Shown piece after piece: positions 11,445 through 22,240 of a DNA stretch of 64,000 bases; position 1 is the stretch's first letter; the number at the start of each line of letters is the position of its first letter. The position numbers were made by a program, and so were the translations under genes. This DNA comes from Verticillium longisporum (taxonomy: Eukaryota; Ascomycota; Sordariomycetes; Glomerellales; Plectosphaerellaceae), in NCBI GenBank assembly GCA_019188255.1, contig JAETXT010000012.1:992001-1056000 (forward strand). Direction: 5' to 3'. The notes under the pieces were generated by a model. It did not search any database and was not told the origin of the DNA. It saw nothing but the letters and a program-made list of their open reading frames with translations.

Positions 11445-11897
11445 GATGTGAAAATGGGCTGAGAATGAGTTGATCGGGGTTCATACGTCACTATGCCACC
11501 TTTCAGATCAATACAAGAATGAGTATCATCAACTTTCATGTATGACGAGGTAAACAAGTAGTTGAAGTAAAGGTGGTGATGTTTTCGACGTGTCGCTACC
11601 GTGAGCCAATCATATGCTGTTCCGCTCGGAAACACGGAGACACCGAACTCGAAACGAATGACAGACCGCGCGCGCCGGAAACCGCCCCCCCGAGCTGACT
11701 CCGCCGAGAGCTGTTACACTTCTTCAGGGGAACTCCTGAATCGAGCGTCCCGGGTGTCACGAGGGTATTGACTCGCTCCGGCAGTTGAGACGGGCGTACG
11801 GCTCGCTTCTGTCTTCATTTAGCCTCACTTCATCCTTTTGCATTTTGCATTTCCGTTGCAAAAGGCATTTCACACCCAAAGCAGCAGCAGCATCGCC
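11445..11897. promoter_or_regulatory. Shared divergent promoter, FAH-family enzyme / gentisate dioxygenase
   Basis: This 453-bp gap lies between two outward-facing start codons of the same inferred pathway, an arrangement that suits co-regulation by the neighbouring Zn2Cys6 factor. Specific CGG-type sites were not assigned. Confidence 0.5.
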
Positions 11898-13055
11898 ATG
11901 GGATCCTACATCAGCACAGAGACGCCAGCCCAGGCGGGCGGCGATGGCGAGACGAAGGAGATGGAGGATTTTCTCAGCGTGCTGCCGTCGCAGCATCTCG
12001 AGCCGCTGTGGTCGCAGATGAACGTCATGGTGCCGCCGAACCCGAACCCCACGGCCAAAGCGCACATGTGGAAGTACGCCGAGGCGCTGCCGCACCTGCA
12101 AAAGGCCGGCGCGCTCGTGCCGGAGGAGAGGGCCGAGAGGAGGGTGCTGATGCTGGTCAACCCGAGCATGCGTGCGTCGAAGCAGAAAAAGGCCATCTGG
12201 AAAAAACGTACTGACAAAGGCGCAGAATCCCCCTACACGACAGACACCATCTACGGCGGCCTGCAGCTCGTCAACCCGGGCGAGACGGCGCCGGCGCACC
12301 GCCACCTCGCGTTTGCGTGCCGCTTCATCATTGACGGCGAGGGCTTCACGGCCGTCGAGGGCAAGAAGATGCCCTCGTCCGCGGCGACGTTGTCACGACG
12401 CCCATCTGGCACTGGCACGACCACGGCAACGAGAGCAGGGAGCCTGTTATCTGGCTCGACATGCTGAACTTGCCGCTGTTTCGCTTTGCGCCTGTTCACT
12501 TTGCCGAGGGCTACGCCGACCCGCGGTACCCCAGCACGTGAGTGCTCCTTTTCATGCCGTTCCATTCCATGAGGCTCCATGAGGCTTCACTTCATGAAGC
12601 GAGGAGAAGGCTGAAATTGGACGACAATGAAAGAATGCTGACGAGCCAGACCCTGCGACCCCTGCGAATGGCGCCATCCCTGGGCGCCCGTGGAAGAGGC
12701 CCTCAACGCCGCCGCCGGCCCCCACGCCGTGCACCACTACCGCAACGCCGACGGCAGGCCCCTGTCCACAACCCTCGGCGTGCAGGCCGAGCGCCTGGCG
12801 CCCGGTGCGGAGGTCGAGTCCCGCGACAGCTGCTCGTACATCTACCACTGCTACGAGGGCACGGGGCGCACGGAGGTCGAGACGCCGGCGGGCGAGAAGA
12901 GCGTGTTCCGGTGGACGGCGCGCGACACGTTTGCCGTCCCGGCGTGGTCATCGGTGAGGCACGTCAACGAGTCACAGGACGAGAGGGCGTACCTCGTTGC
13001 GTGCCACGACGGTCCGTTTTTGGACATTTTGGGGCTGAGGAGGCCGAGCAGCTGA
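11898..13055 (+). CDS. Gentisate 1,2-dioxygenase (bicupin), interrupted by a 1-nt frameshift
   Basis: Exons 11898-12171, 12226-12537 and 12650-13055. The enzyme opens the ring of gentisate (2,5-dihydroxybenzoate) to maleylpyruvate using Fe(II). The N-terminal cupin shows [17 protein letters not shown] and the AHRH pair of iron ligands; the third ligand region WHWHDHG lies in exon 2, and the C-terminal cupin holds [22 protein letters not shown] sequence in exon 3. The reading frame changes at 12369-12376: upstream it reads [11 protein letters not shown], downstream the family sequence [17 protein letters not shown] is offset, equivalent to one missing C in a C run. The exons total 992 nt, one short of 331 codons. 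As written the protein loses the third ligand and the second cupin. This is either a real null allele or a sequence error. Confidence 0.85.
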
Positions 13056-13485
13056 TTTTCCGCCCTTCGTCGGGCAGAGAGATGGGTGGCATGTGAGAGT
13101 CGAACTGAGCATTAGCGTGCGTCTGAATACATGTGCATTTTCTACTTCGTCTGCACCAACGACTGGTACTGTTCCGTCCAGCCCGCATCCGAAGCAGGGC
13201 TGTGTCCGCGGATGTGCCCGTTGGTTCTAAAGGCGTGGCGAGGGTGTGTGACGTGCAACCCATCATGCGGGCGTAGACCTGTCGCTTAGTAGATCCCCAG
13301 GCAGCCTCGTTGGCCGGATCCTGTGGGTGGCCTGAGATTGTAACCCCCTCATTTTGACGACCGTCTTCCTTTCTCGACAGACTATTCTAGGATTTCTACG
13401 CCCAGCATTACTTTCTGACGCCCCCAAGACCATCGTGCGACGAACAACGTCCATCTACCGCCAACGGAACGCTGGCAACGCCAAC
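13056..13485. other. Intergenic, gentisate dioxygenase to Helo-like gene
   Basis: No gene recognised; it contains the dioxygenase 3' flank and a pyrimidine-rich leader before 13486. Confidence 0.4.
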
Positions 13486-15968
13486 ATGGCCGAGATCGTT
13501 GGCCTCGTCGCCAGCAGCATCGCCCTTGCCGAAGTCGTCGGCAAGGTTGGAGGCGGCATACTCAAGCTGAAGCGCATGTGGGACGAGGTCAAGGATGTGC
13601 CTGAGTCGATCCAGGATCTGTTCAAGCGCCTCGATCTCATTCTGCGCATGGTCGCGCGTATCGCTCGAGACATTAAGACGGGTGCAACTGTGTTCGAAGA
13701 CATGGAAGCTGTCGAGTCGTGCATCCTGTGTTGCCAGCAGGTTATTTCGGACGAGGCGACCATGATGAACGATCTGATTGTACAAATTGATGCGACAAAA
13801 CGGGTAAGACGAGTGAGGGATATGGTTCGTGTGGCTCTGAAGCGGGATGTATTGGAACGACATGAGAAGAAACTCGAGGGTATGATTCAGATCTTGATAC
13901 TCGCAGATTCCGAGTATACCAGGTTCGTTGGCGATACCAACCCGCGGCTGGGTGCATATTGCTGATGTTCGTTCAGGGCCTGCACCAAGGCTATTCCGAG
14001 GGTCATTGTCCAGCATCTGTCAGCTTCGGGAATGTAGCAAATCAAAGAACCGGAGGAAAGAATGACGTTGAAGAGAAGGATTCAAGTCTTGAACCATTGA
14101 GGAAACAGAACGGCCTGAGCACCTATCGAGGCATGTCCCTCCCAAATTCAACGCTCGAGCTGCCGTGGAAAGGCCAGTCTTTCTTCGGGAGCTTTGCAAG
14201 CGCAACCGGCACTTCTTGCATTGAGTACGGATCTGCTAGATGCGATATTACAGGTATTGAACTCTATGAACCCCCCTGTTTTCTATCCTTGTCCGTTCAA
14301 CTCGGGCTCACATGTAACAGAACGCGGATTCTGGTTACAGCCCCCTTGGTGGTTAACACGTCAAGCTTGGGAGCTGCGAGTTCGCTCTGGATGGCAGTGG
14401 CATTTCAGAGCTTACAATTTTGTCCCCTATAACTCGCCTGGCTTTTTATCTGTCGTCCATGGTGACATGGATACTCTGCTTCGACTCTTTGACGAAGGGA
14501 AAGCGTCGCCATTCGATGTATCCGGAGATCGCACGCTCATGCATGTAAGCTTCTGTATGCGACATGAAATAGCCTGAAGAACTAAAGAAAAAACTACCAG
14601 GTGGCTTTGCAAATGGGACGACTCAGCATCGTTCAAATCCTGGTTCAACTCGGAGTCTGCGTAAGCCATCAAAACCTCTTCAACGCTACAGACGGCTTGT
14701 CCATCATAGCTTCCCGATTTAGTCTTGCCTCCGCTATAGATAAGGCACGGCATGTGCAATCTTTCAAAGAATTTGTCGATTTCATCACTACGCAAGATTT
14801 CTGGGAGCCTCACCTCACCAGTAAGTATCGTGAGAGATTCTTTTTCAGAGCCATGAATTATGACAAAGCCTTCTTGGAAGTTTTGTTGCCCAAGGTTTCA
14901 CCCTATCACTACAACAAGCCCTTCAGGCATCGCTTGCGGTCCTTGAGACACATACGTTTCAACATGAAAGAGGAAACCTTTGCGTTCATTCTCTGGCACG
15001 ATGGTGTTTTGTGTCCCGCGGATATTGACGAAATTCGATCTCAGGGCTGCTCCTTCACACACCTCGCTATCCGCATTTCATTCATGAGAGAGTTTCAAAT
15101 AGACTTGTGGCAAGCACAGCTTTGCTTTTCTGAAGGCCACAAGTTTCTCGACGCATCGGCGAAAAGGAGATCATGGCGAAAGTGGACCACATCCAAGTCA
15201 AGAGCATCGGCTAAAATCGCATGGAAGCGACGGAGGAGCGAGATCATTAGACTAACTGCTGAGTGGCACTTGCGGCATGGTGGCTCTATGCTGTCGATTC
15301 ATGAAGGCAGCACCTTGGCCCAGAAATCATTCAGGTCCTTGCTCTTGACAATTTTAGACGGCTGTAGGCAACGTATGATCCATCATCCGTTTGGAATGCC
15401 CTACGACTTTGGAGATGGGAAGTACCACCATTGGGCGTCGGTACCAAAGGTGAGGTTGATGACTCTCACGCTTCAGTCTTGGCTGGAAGATCTTGACGAA
15501 AGCGGCATCAATTTGACGTCCTACGGCCGTGAGGAGCTGGAAATCATCAAGTCCGCTACCGGCGATCGAGACTATCAATATGGTCGAGTTCGTCTTCGAC
15601 ACCTGCCTAACAACGACTGCATACCTAGAGTCCCCAGAGCAGCGTACCTCACAGACTACTTCCGTTTCCCAAGGCTTGAAACGTTCACATACGGGCCAAG
15701 CCCCAGTGACTGGAGCTTCACCTGGGGCTGGGGCACGGAGGAATTCGCAGGCGAATTTTGGGCAGCGATCGAAACCCCCGCAATCTCCATCCCCGGAGCT
15801 TGGGTCCAGGAACAGCGCTACGACTATCACAGTTTATTCGAGGACATTTTTGAACGATTTCTCCCCGAAAGGGAAGAGGATGCTCCACATGTCAGACACC
15901 TCCTATTATATCCTTATCTTCTCGCTCATCACTTTTCCGTACGATCTTCTTCTGCTCAGCCTTGCTAA
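13486..15968 (+). pseudogene. Helo-like N-terminal / ankyrin-type fungal NLR-like gene, disrupted
   Basis: The N-terminus (MAEIVGLVASSIALAEVVGK, then LKRMWDEVKDVPESIQDL) matches fungal Helo-like N-terminal domains (PF17111 type), which cap signalling and incompatibility proteins. Exon 1 is 13486-13922 with a 54-nt intron to 13976. Later family landmarks are VERPVFLRELCKRNRHF, LLDAILQVLNSMNPP, LQPPWWLTRQAWEL and an ankyrin-like segment (GDMDTLLRLFDEGKASPFD...RTLMH) that splices at 14545-14600 into VALQMGRLSIVQILVQLG. A long C-terminal region runs to the stop at 15968. Between introns there is an in-frame TAG at 14035-14037, a +1 shift at about 14098 and a return shift at about 14213-14218. These cannot be explained by normal introns. 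The last 77 bp overlap a minus-strand gene. An alternative reading is two separate shorter genes. Confidence 0.65.
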
Positions 15969-16635
15969 CACCACAAAGGAAATCACAGAAATGTAGACAG
16001 CAACTCCCGTCCACCTCTTCTTCATCATGAATCTCACACTCGCCCCCGACGGATTCCCCCGACCACGACATCATCTCCGGCTCATCAATCACGCCATCCA
16101 TCATATCCGGATCATAACACCCCGCCGGATCAAAGCACTCCTCCAAACCAGGCTCCATCGCCACCTCAGGCGGAACCAGAACCTCCTCGCCCACCGGTAC
16201 AGGCACAATCGGCACAAACACTGCCCTCTGCCGCCGCCCACGCCCACGCCGCGCATGCTGATGACTATGCCTCTTTGCGCGCGCCCTAGGCATGTTCTCC
16301 GGCCGGCGACACGGCGCGGGCGAAAGCGCAGGCGTCTGACGGGAACAAGAAGCATGCTTGGCACGATGGTGGCCATGGTGCTTGTGGCCCCGAGGATGAT
16401 GTTTGTGATGGTGGTTGTGGTGGTGGTGGTGACCTTTCCGAGCATGTCGATGGCCTTTTCCTGTCTTGGCCTTGGTGGGCGTCTTGGGCGAGAAGACGCA
16501 GTTGAAGCAGGCGTACAGAAGGGCCAGCGTGACGACGGCCCCGACGAGGGTGCCGATGAAGAGGCCGGCGATGCGGCCTCCGTCGGCGCTGCGGCGGTGG
16601 AGAGAGTAGGAAGATGGTGGTGGGAGGGGCGCCAT
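15892..16635 (-). CDS. Small single-pass membrane protein with His-rich cytosolic or lumenal tract
   Basis: Single exon, 247 residues; family not recognised. A short N-terminal segment is followed by one transmembrane helix at about residues 22-47 (IAGLFIGTLVGAVVTLALLY...), then a His/Lys-rich tract at about 62-95 with runs such as GHHHHHNHHHKHH, a basic stretch, and an acidic region (about 160-205). The His run could bind metal, but that is speculation. The C-terminal 77 bp are antisense to the end of the Helo-like gene. The layout is shared with the next minus-strand gene. The opposite-strand frame is a His/Met-poor mirror and is treated as a shadow. Confidence 0.55.
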   Translation of the reverse strand: MAPLPPPSSYSLHRRSADGGRIAGLFIGTLVGAVVTLALLYACFNCVFSPKTPTKAKTGKGHRHARKGHHHHHNHHHKHHPRGHKHHGHHRAKHASCSRQTPALSPAPCRRPENMPRARAKRHSHQHARRGRGRRQRAVFVPIVPVPVGEEVLVPPEVAMEPGLEECFDPAGCYDPDMMDGVIDEPEMMSWSGESVGGECEIHDEEEVDGSCCLHFCDFLCGVSKAEQKKIVRKSDEREDKDIIGGV

Positions 16636-17399
16636 TGCAGTCTGGACTGTGATGATGCTGGGCCATGCATGGCGTGTCGTCTGTTAGTTCGAGTGTGCGC
16701 CTCTTCTTGGGATATGTTTTGAAATCTGCATCTTCAGCAGCATGGACTTTATGGTGTTTTTTTTTTCCTTTCGACTTGGGTGCAGGGGAAGCAGGCTAGA
16801 TTGACAAGCAGGACAACATTGGAGACAAGTGCTTGACAGATAGTGCGGACGGACATTGAAACACCAGTCAGTCCAATGTTGCCCTGGGCAAACGGTCAGA
16901 CTCGCGAGCATTGTTTTCACAGTAGGAACCGCAGGTGCCAGGCGTGCCTCAGATGTTCGAATGTGTAGCCACCTGGAAAGACCCTGGACCAACGGGTTGG
17001 ATCTGGGTCGTGGCACGGGAAGATCTGGCGCTACTTGTTTGCTAGTCCAGCAAACCATGGAAGACACCACACCATGCTGAATATGACAACTGCTGCAATC
17101 TTGAGCCGGGGGAAATGACAAGTCGGTGTCAATTTGGAGGAAATAGTACAATATCTGAGACTGCCCAAGTATCCATGCGGCGATGACTCGCCCGTGTAAG
17201 CCCTTCCCTCAAAAGAAAACACGACCGGCAAACAAAGAGCAGAAGAGACTGGCACGGTAAGGCAACATTGATCGCTAAGACAACCCGATTTTCACAACAC
17301 TAGACGTACAGTAAAACCCTTTGCTGTGGGCATGTCAGCAAATGGCCCAAGGATGTTGGTGCCCCGAAACTGACCTCGTTTTGCAAGCTTTATCCTGCA
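16636..17399. other. Intergenic between the two membrane-protein genes
   Basis: No gene recognised. There is a T run near 16758 and no strong motif. It should contain the promoter of the 16635 gene and the 3' flank of the 17720 gene. Confidence 0.35.
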
Positions 17400-17720
17400 T
17401 CACGCGGCAGCAGGAGCAGGAGCAGCATCGGCAGGAGGTGCAGGAGGCGGCGGCGGCGGTGGCGGCGGCGTCCCTTCGGATGATGACTTGGAGCTTTTGG
17501 AGCCTGGTCGCCGATGGTGACGGCGGCGACGGCGGCGGCGATGGCGAGCTTTCCGCAGGGCGTCTCGATAGACGTAGAGGAAGATGCAGACACCGATGAC
17601 GAAAACTCCGAGGAGGACGCCCAGCACAATGCCCACTGTCCTGTTCGTGTTGTCGTTGTTCGCCGAGATGGAGACCTGTCTGCGCTTGAGAGCTTCCGGA
17701 ACAGTTGCGAGATGCTGCAT
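17400..17720 (-). CDS. Small single-pass membrane protein with polybasic and polyproline tail
   Basis: About 106 residues from the ATG at 17720; the frame is open up to an ATG at 17825, which would give 141. A helix TVGIVLGVLLGVFVIGVCIF is followed at once by a basic stop-transfer cluster (RKARHRRRRRRRHHRRPG), a Ser-rich linker and a Pro/Ala-rich tail. Positive charge after the helix suggests an outside N-terminus and a cytosolic tail. The 17720 start is preferred because it places the helix at about residues 26-48, like the neighbouring 16635 gene. No family is recognised, and the GC-rich repetitive tail lowers certainty. Confidence 0.5.
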   Translation of the reverse strand: MQHLATVPEALKRRQVSISANNDNTNRTVGIVLGVLLGVFVIGVCIFLYVYRDALRKARHRRRRRRRHHRRPGSKSSKSSSEGTPPPPPPPPPAPPADAAPAPAAA

Positions 17721-17825
17721 CAGTGCTGCCCATGGGCCCGGGCTTGGTGAAGCCCCTGACCCCGCATCACGGGCCAGGAGGTCTGGCACGCGGCGGGCTT
17801 GAAGTGGGATATACATGCGATGCAC

Positions 17826-19697
17826 CTGCGTCGAGGGTTGGGCATCAATACGATACGCAGTGAGTGGGGAGGGCAGTTATGGGGGGGTATCAGCATGGAA
17901 CAACAGCAGAGTGACTCGAAAAAGACCAGCTTCAAGAACAGTATCAATACAAGAAGGAGAAATGAATAGAGGGCCACACGGTGTACTGCCAGCACGAAAT
18001 TGCGCGATATATAAGTGACGAGCGAGCGTGGGCTTCACTGCATCGTCTGTCTCGCTCGCACGACGGGACGGCATCGCGACACAGCTCGACTTTCCGCTTG
18101 GGGCACCGAGCATCGAGCACGCCCCTCCGGGGAAGCGGAAAGCTGTGCTTCCTATCACGACACTCTCGACAGTTGACTGGCCAGACGCACATGAAGTCTG
18201 CAGGAGCGGCTGCACCACGTCGTTCGCTGACAGTGCGGAGCGTTCGAGCCGATGCGAGGTGAGGGCGAGGTGAGGGCAGCGACGACGCTGGGTGGTTGGG
18301 CCGCTGCAGGCTCGATGCCAATGGTAGTAGGCCGCCCGCAGATGGTCTCGGTGGCTTCCAAAGGGTCCTGTCCTCCAGGGTTGATAAGTAGTAGGCGCGC
18401 CAGCATCGCACCGGCTGAGGGAGGTGTTGGGGTTCATCCGGCTGTGATGCTGCATCGAGGAGACAGCGACGGGATGCCGACTGGGTGGGTGGTTGGCTGG
18501 TGTGCTACCTTCGGGCTCCAATCGTCGGGATGAGGCTGGCGATGCGTCCCTGGTAGAGGCAAGAGGGGGGTCCCTGGGGTAGGATAGGTCGCGCTGCCAA
18601 TGCTGCCAATCGTTGCGCGTCTCTGGTCGGGTGTTCTGCCATTGTTTTCCTTGTCAAGTTTCTGACAGGTGACGACGAGGCTTCCCAAGCGTTCTGCCTT
18701 CGTATCAATGATGGACTAAGTGAAGGATTGGACCACAACCAGGAGTCTGCGAGGCATGGTGATCGGGGTGGGTGATCCTATGAGTTGGCAGAGTCTAGCG
18801 GGTAATTGTCATTCGGCTTGTCCACGCGTTTGATAGCAAGTCATGTCGGATGCGTCGGCTCAACCTCTTTTTTTGTCGTGCCCTCGATCGTCTGGTTTTG
18901 CAGTGCGTCTCGTCAATGAGGTATCACATGATCGTCGGTTAGGTCAATGGATGGAGTTGTGAAGATTCGAGGCAGAGGACAATGGTCATGAGGAAGCACC
19001 AGCCCGGGCTCATGGGTGCTGGGCTCCACTACGTCCTGCCTCTCCTTTCACTACCTAAGGTAGGTACCTTAGGTAGGTAGGTGCCCTACCTCAGTTAGGT
19101 AGGTACCTGCCTAATAAGGTCCCTAGGTAGCCAGCTTCTTTCCGTCGGGGACATCGCGAGAAGGTACACCCGCTGTAACACTTTCCCTTCGTCAACATGG
19201 AAACGTCTCCCCTCACCTCGAGCATCGTGCTCCTCTCGGAACCGCAGTTGATTTTCTCATGCCCAGCCTCAGGGGAAAGCGTCCAAACGTGCTGCCTCGG
19301 GACAAGGCACTTGTTACCGAGCGGCAACATGATCATCTCAGCGCCGACCCCTCATCACAATCGACAATGGATGATAAAGGCTCGAGGGCGTAGCTCGACC
19401 CTCTTTGTCGACATCATTCCCCTCGAAGCCTCTAGGCCATACAAAAGAACGCCTTGGGTCCAACGACAGCTTTGGCCGTGACACCTGAACAAAACAAAGA
19501 ACCACGCTCCAGCCTTTGAGGCCTACATTCCTGGTGCGCCCCTCTTCCGTAGGACGACGGATCTGGCTCGATGCCCCAACCATGTATAATCCTTCGGTTG
19601 CACGTCTCGACCACAAGTCTGTCTTTGGCTTCCCATCTGGAAGCCTGTTGCAAGCTCCATCCTCAGCCCAAGCTGCCACTCACTCAGCACTGTTGCC
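17826..19697. other. Intergenic, about 1.9 kb
   Basis: No gene recognised on either strand; the short open frames lack motifs or typical splice structure. A TATATA at 18008-18013 could serve the minus-strand membrane-protein gene. A palindromic AGGTAGGT repeat sits at 19051-19130. Confidence 0.45.
19051..19130. repeat. Degenerate palindromic ACCTA/TAGGT repeat
   Basis: Many overlapping copies of taggta/tacct in both orientations (for example ctaaggtaggtacctt) in 80 bp. They can fold back. Similar short palindromic tracts are scattered in intergenic DNA of many ascomycetes. Confidence 0.8.
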
Positions 19698-21473
19698 ATG
19701 TGTATCCTGCTTACCCGCTACTTTCGGTGCTGGCAAGCACCAGAACGAGAAGAAGATCCGACAGAAAAGGGCCTCGCCGACGGAGAACCTGCGCCAAAGA
19801 GACGGGGTCAACACCCGAAAGCCGGCCACCGGTCTCGCCATGTCGTCCGTTGCGCCAATCCATTCCCCCGGACCTGCCTCGTCAGCCCAGCCCTGTTCGA
19901 AGTCGACCAGCATTTCAAGTACCCATGCCCGGATTGTTCGTGCACCTATATCGAGCCTGCAGGACGTCCAGCGGAGGTTGAGTGCTTCTACCCGAACGAA
20001 GACAAAGGCGGGGACAATAACAGAGGCAACGCCGTTACGCGCTGGCTGGATGCCGCTGCTGATGCCTACACGACCAAACTATGCGAATACCTGCTTGCCA
20101 TGTTCTCCAAGGGTAATGTGACGTACAATTTTGCTGATCTCGTCGAACGTTGGAGAGTCTGCAACGTCGAATCGGCCTGCGTTTTTGATCCGCAACATTT
20201 TGACACAGCTCGAGTTTGTGACTGTCAAGAGTCCAATACAGCGCCCGAGCTGAGGAACATGAGCCACGCCATCCGCTGCCGCTCGGCTCGTCGCGCCATA
20301 GCTGATGACGAGGACCTCTTGGAGACGTATGCACAGGTGGCACCACACCCAATAGCTGCCTTGACACGCAGAGCGCTCAAGCGCGACTATCTAGACAAAC
20401 ACCCTCCTATCCAAGCGGCCTTCCCATTCAACGGGATCCCCGTCTTGCCGATTGCAGACTGGATCTGTGACGAGCACACATGCACGCCAGAAGAGCTCTT
20501 TGCACGCATCGGCGATGCTGTTCAGAGTTTTGAGACCGAGGACAACTGGGAAACCATTCACAAGGGCGAAGGAGGCTCGCGTACATGCGGTCTTGCACAG
20601 CGTATCGAGATTCTCTCGACCGTGGCCGTTCTACTGTCCGAAGACAACGGGCTGGCGAGGCGACAGATCCATAAGATCTTTCTGAACTCTATGAACCTCT
20701 TGCGGCCTATGGATATCTTTTTCACCGGACCTTCCGTCATCGAGAGCTACGGGCCCGCCATGCTGGCTCTGCTTCAACTAGGAACATTCTTCGATGGCCA
20801 CCAGCGTGCCGGGAATGCTCTGATCGATCCAGACCGCTTTCAAAATCTCGTGCTCGCCCTGAAACAGAAGCGGAGTCTTCGATTTACGGATGAGCTTATG
20901 TTTGACGAGGCAATCAAAGGAACGATAGCCGAAGCGGTTTCCAAGCAAGAGCTCGATGCCGACAACAGCATTGTATGCCTGCTTTGCAAAGACAAGCTCG
21001 TTGCCCTCGACCGGACATTCCTCGACCAGAAAGCCGCCGAACACTCAGAGAACTACAGGGAAGGTCACATTGCTATTCGCGTCAAATGTCAGGGTCGGCA
21101 TGTCTTTTGCATCAAGTGTTGGTTGGGTTTCTGGAAGTCACAAACGGCTAATGGCCAGCCCAAGGTGCAATGCCACGAATGTGACGAGGAGTTGCCTCTC
21201 AAGCGACTAGAACCGGCTGTCCCAATCGTAGATGCAGACTACTTTGACCCCGCCAACACGCTGGGTTCCGGAGAGCCTCGACTGAACTGGGCCTCACTGG
21301 CTGCGGTTCCGCGGCACCCGCAGGATTGGGGCGTATGGGGATCCGCTCCTCGGCGCAAACTACGAGCCACTGGCGGCTTCTCCTCCGCAGGGACTCTCAG
21401 ATTCGCAAGTAACGAACACTACGCGCGATGGTTCACCGTTACCATCGAGGAAGTCGCGGCTTCGCGCGGTTGA
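19698..21473 (+). CDS. Hypothetical protein with RING-like zinc finger
   Basis: Single exon, 591 residues. The N-terminus (MCILLTRYFRCWQ) resembles the Cys-containing openings of fungal zinc-rich hypotheticals and is followed by a Cys-rich stretch (FKYPCPDCSCTYIEP). Near the C-terminus, C426-X2-C429, C464-X3-H468-X2-C471-X2-C474 and C492-X2-C495 are spaced like a RING-type cross-brace with a long first loop. A RING would suggest an E3 ubiquitin ligase, but the spacing is loose and the substrate unknown. The central 300 residues have no recognised domain. It lacks introns, which is unusual for its length here. Confidence 0.65.
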   Translation: MCILLTRYFRCWQAPEREEDPTEKGLADGEPAPKRRGQHPKAGHRSRHVVRCANPFPRTCLVSPALFEVDQHFKYPCPDCSCTYIEPAGRPAEVECFYPNEDKGGDNNRGNAVTRWLDAAADAYTTKLCEYLLAMFSKGNVTYNFADLVERWRVCNVESACVFDPQHFDTARVCDCQESNTAPELRNMSHAIRCRSARRAIADDEDLLETYAQVAPHPIAALTRRALKRDYLDKHPPIQAAFPFNGIPVLPIADWICDEHTCTPEELFARIGDAVQSFETEDNWETIHKGEGGSRTCGLAQRIEILSTVAVLLSEDNGLARRQIHKIFLNSMNLLRPMDIFFTGPSVIESYGPAMLALLQLGTFFDGHQRAGNALIDPDRFQNLVLALKQKRSLRFTDELMFDEAIKGTIAEAVSKQELDADNSIVCLLCKDKLVALDRTFLDQKAAEHSENYREGHIAIRVKCQGRHVFCIKCWLGFWKSQTANGQPKVQCHECDEELPLKRLEPAVPIVDADYFDPANTLGSGEPRLNWASLAAVPRHPQDWGVWGSAPRRKLRATGGFSSAGTLRFASNEHYARWFTVTIEEVAASRG

Positions 21474-22240
21474 TGAGATGAACTGGGGGGCCGCGGCACG
21501 TGGCTGGACGATGGCAGCTTCCGCACGATGGCCCAGCGTGTCGCCATCGGTGGTCGTCCGTTTGAGCAGCAGCTCGGCAGCATTTCTACCTTTGTCGGTG
21601 ACAATTCGGCGGCACGGCGAGGCACTGCCGGGCGTGCTGGGTGGACTGCGGCAGCGATGACTGCAACCCAGAGCGCACAGGCCAACGCAGGAATACAAGT
21701 CAGAAAAGGGGTTCGCTATCTGGGTCATACGCTTGCGCAAAGCCGAGCTGCCTATCTGGAGAGGAAGAAAAACAGAATGGCAGGTAGGATGCGTTTCGGG
21801 GCAGGTCATGCTTAGTCTTTGTTTGTTTCGGGACAATGGAAATAAAGATCGTTTGTTGCATTTCTGATCCCATCTTAATCTGGTGAGGTGAAGTCGTGAT
21901 AGGTAGAGGTGTCTTGACTTCATCGCCAGTTTTGAGCAGGCAATTGCAGAATGGGATTCGTGGGGGCTCGGACACGAGGAACAAAGAGCACAAATGCCAT
22001 GGCTAGGATCACGGACTCGTGTCATCATGAATTGAATCAACAAAGCACCTTTGTTTTCTTTGACGCGTGCCCGAGGCAAGGAGGCGTACGGCGCATCCAT
22101 TGGGAATCGCGGACTCAAAGTTCTCCGAGGTGACTTCCATTCTAATACTCATGTCTGGCCGGTTTGAAGACCATTCGAATGAAACCTCTAACAATCCAAA
22201 ATTTCCCAAGGTACACACAATCGATACACACCATCGAAAG
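21474..22240. other. Intergenic between RING-like and membrane-anchored hypothetical genes
   Basis: No gene recognised. The 3' part is open in frame with the next gene (alternative ATG at 22151) and may be its leader. Confidence 0.4.
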
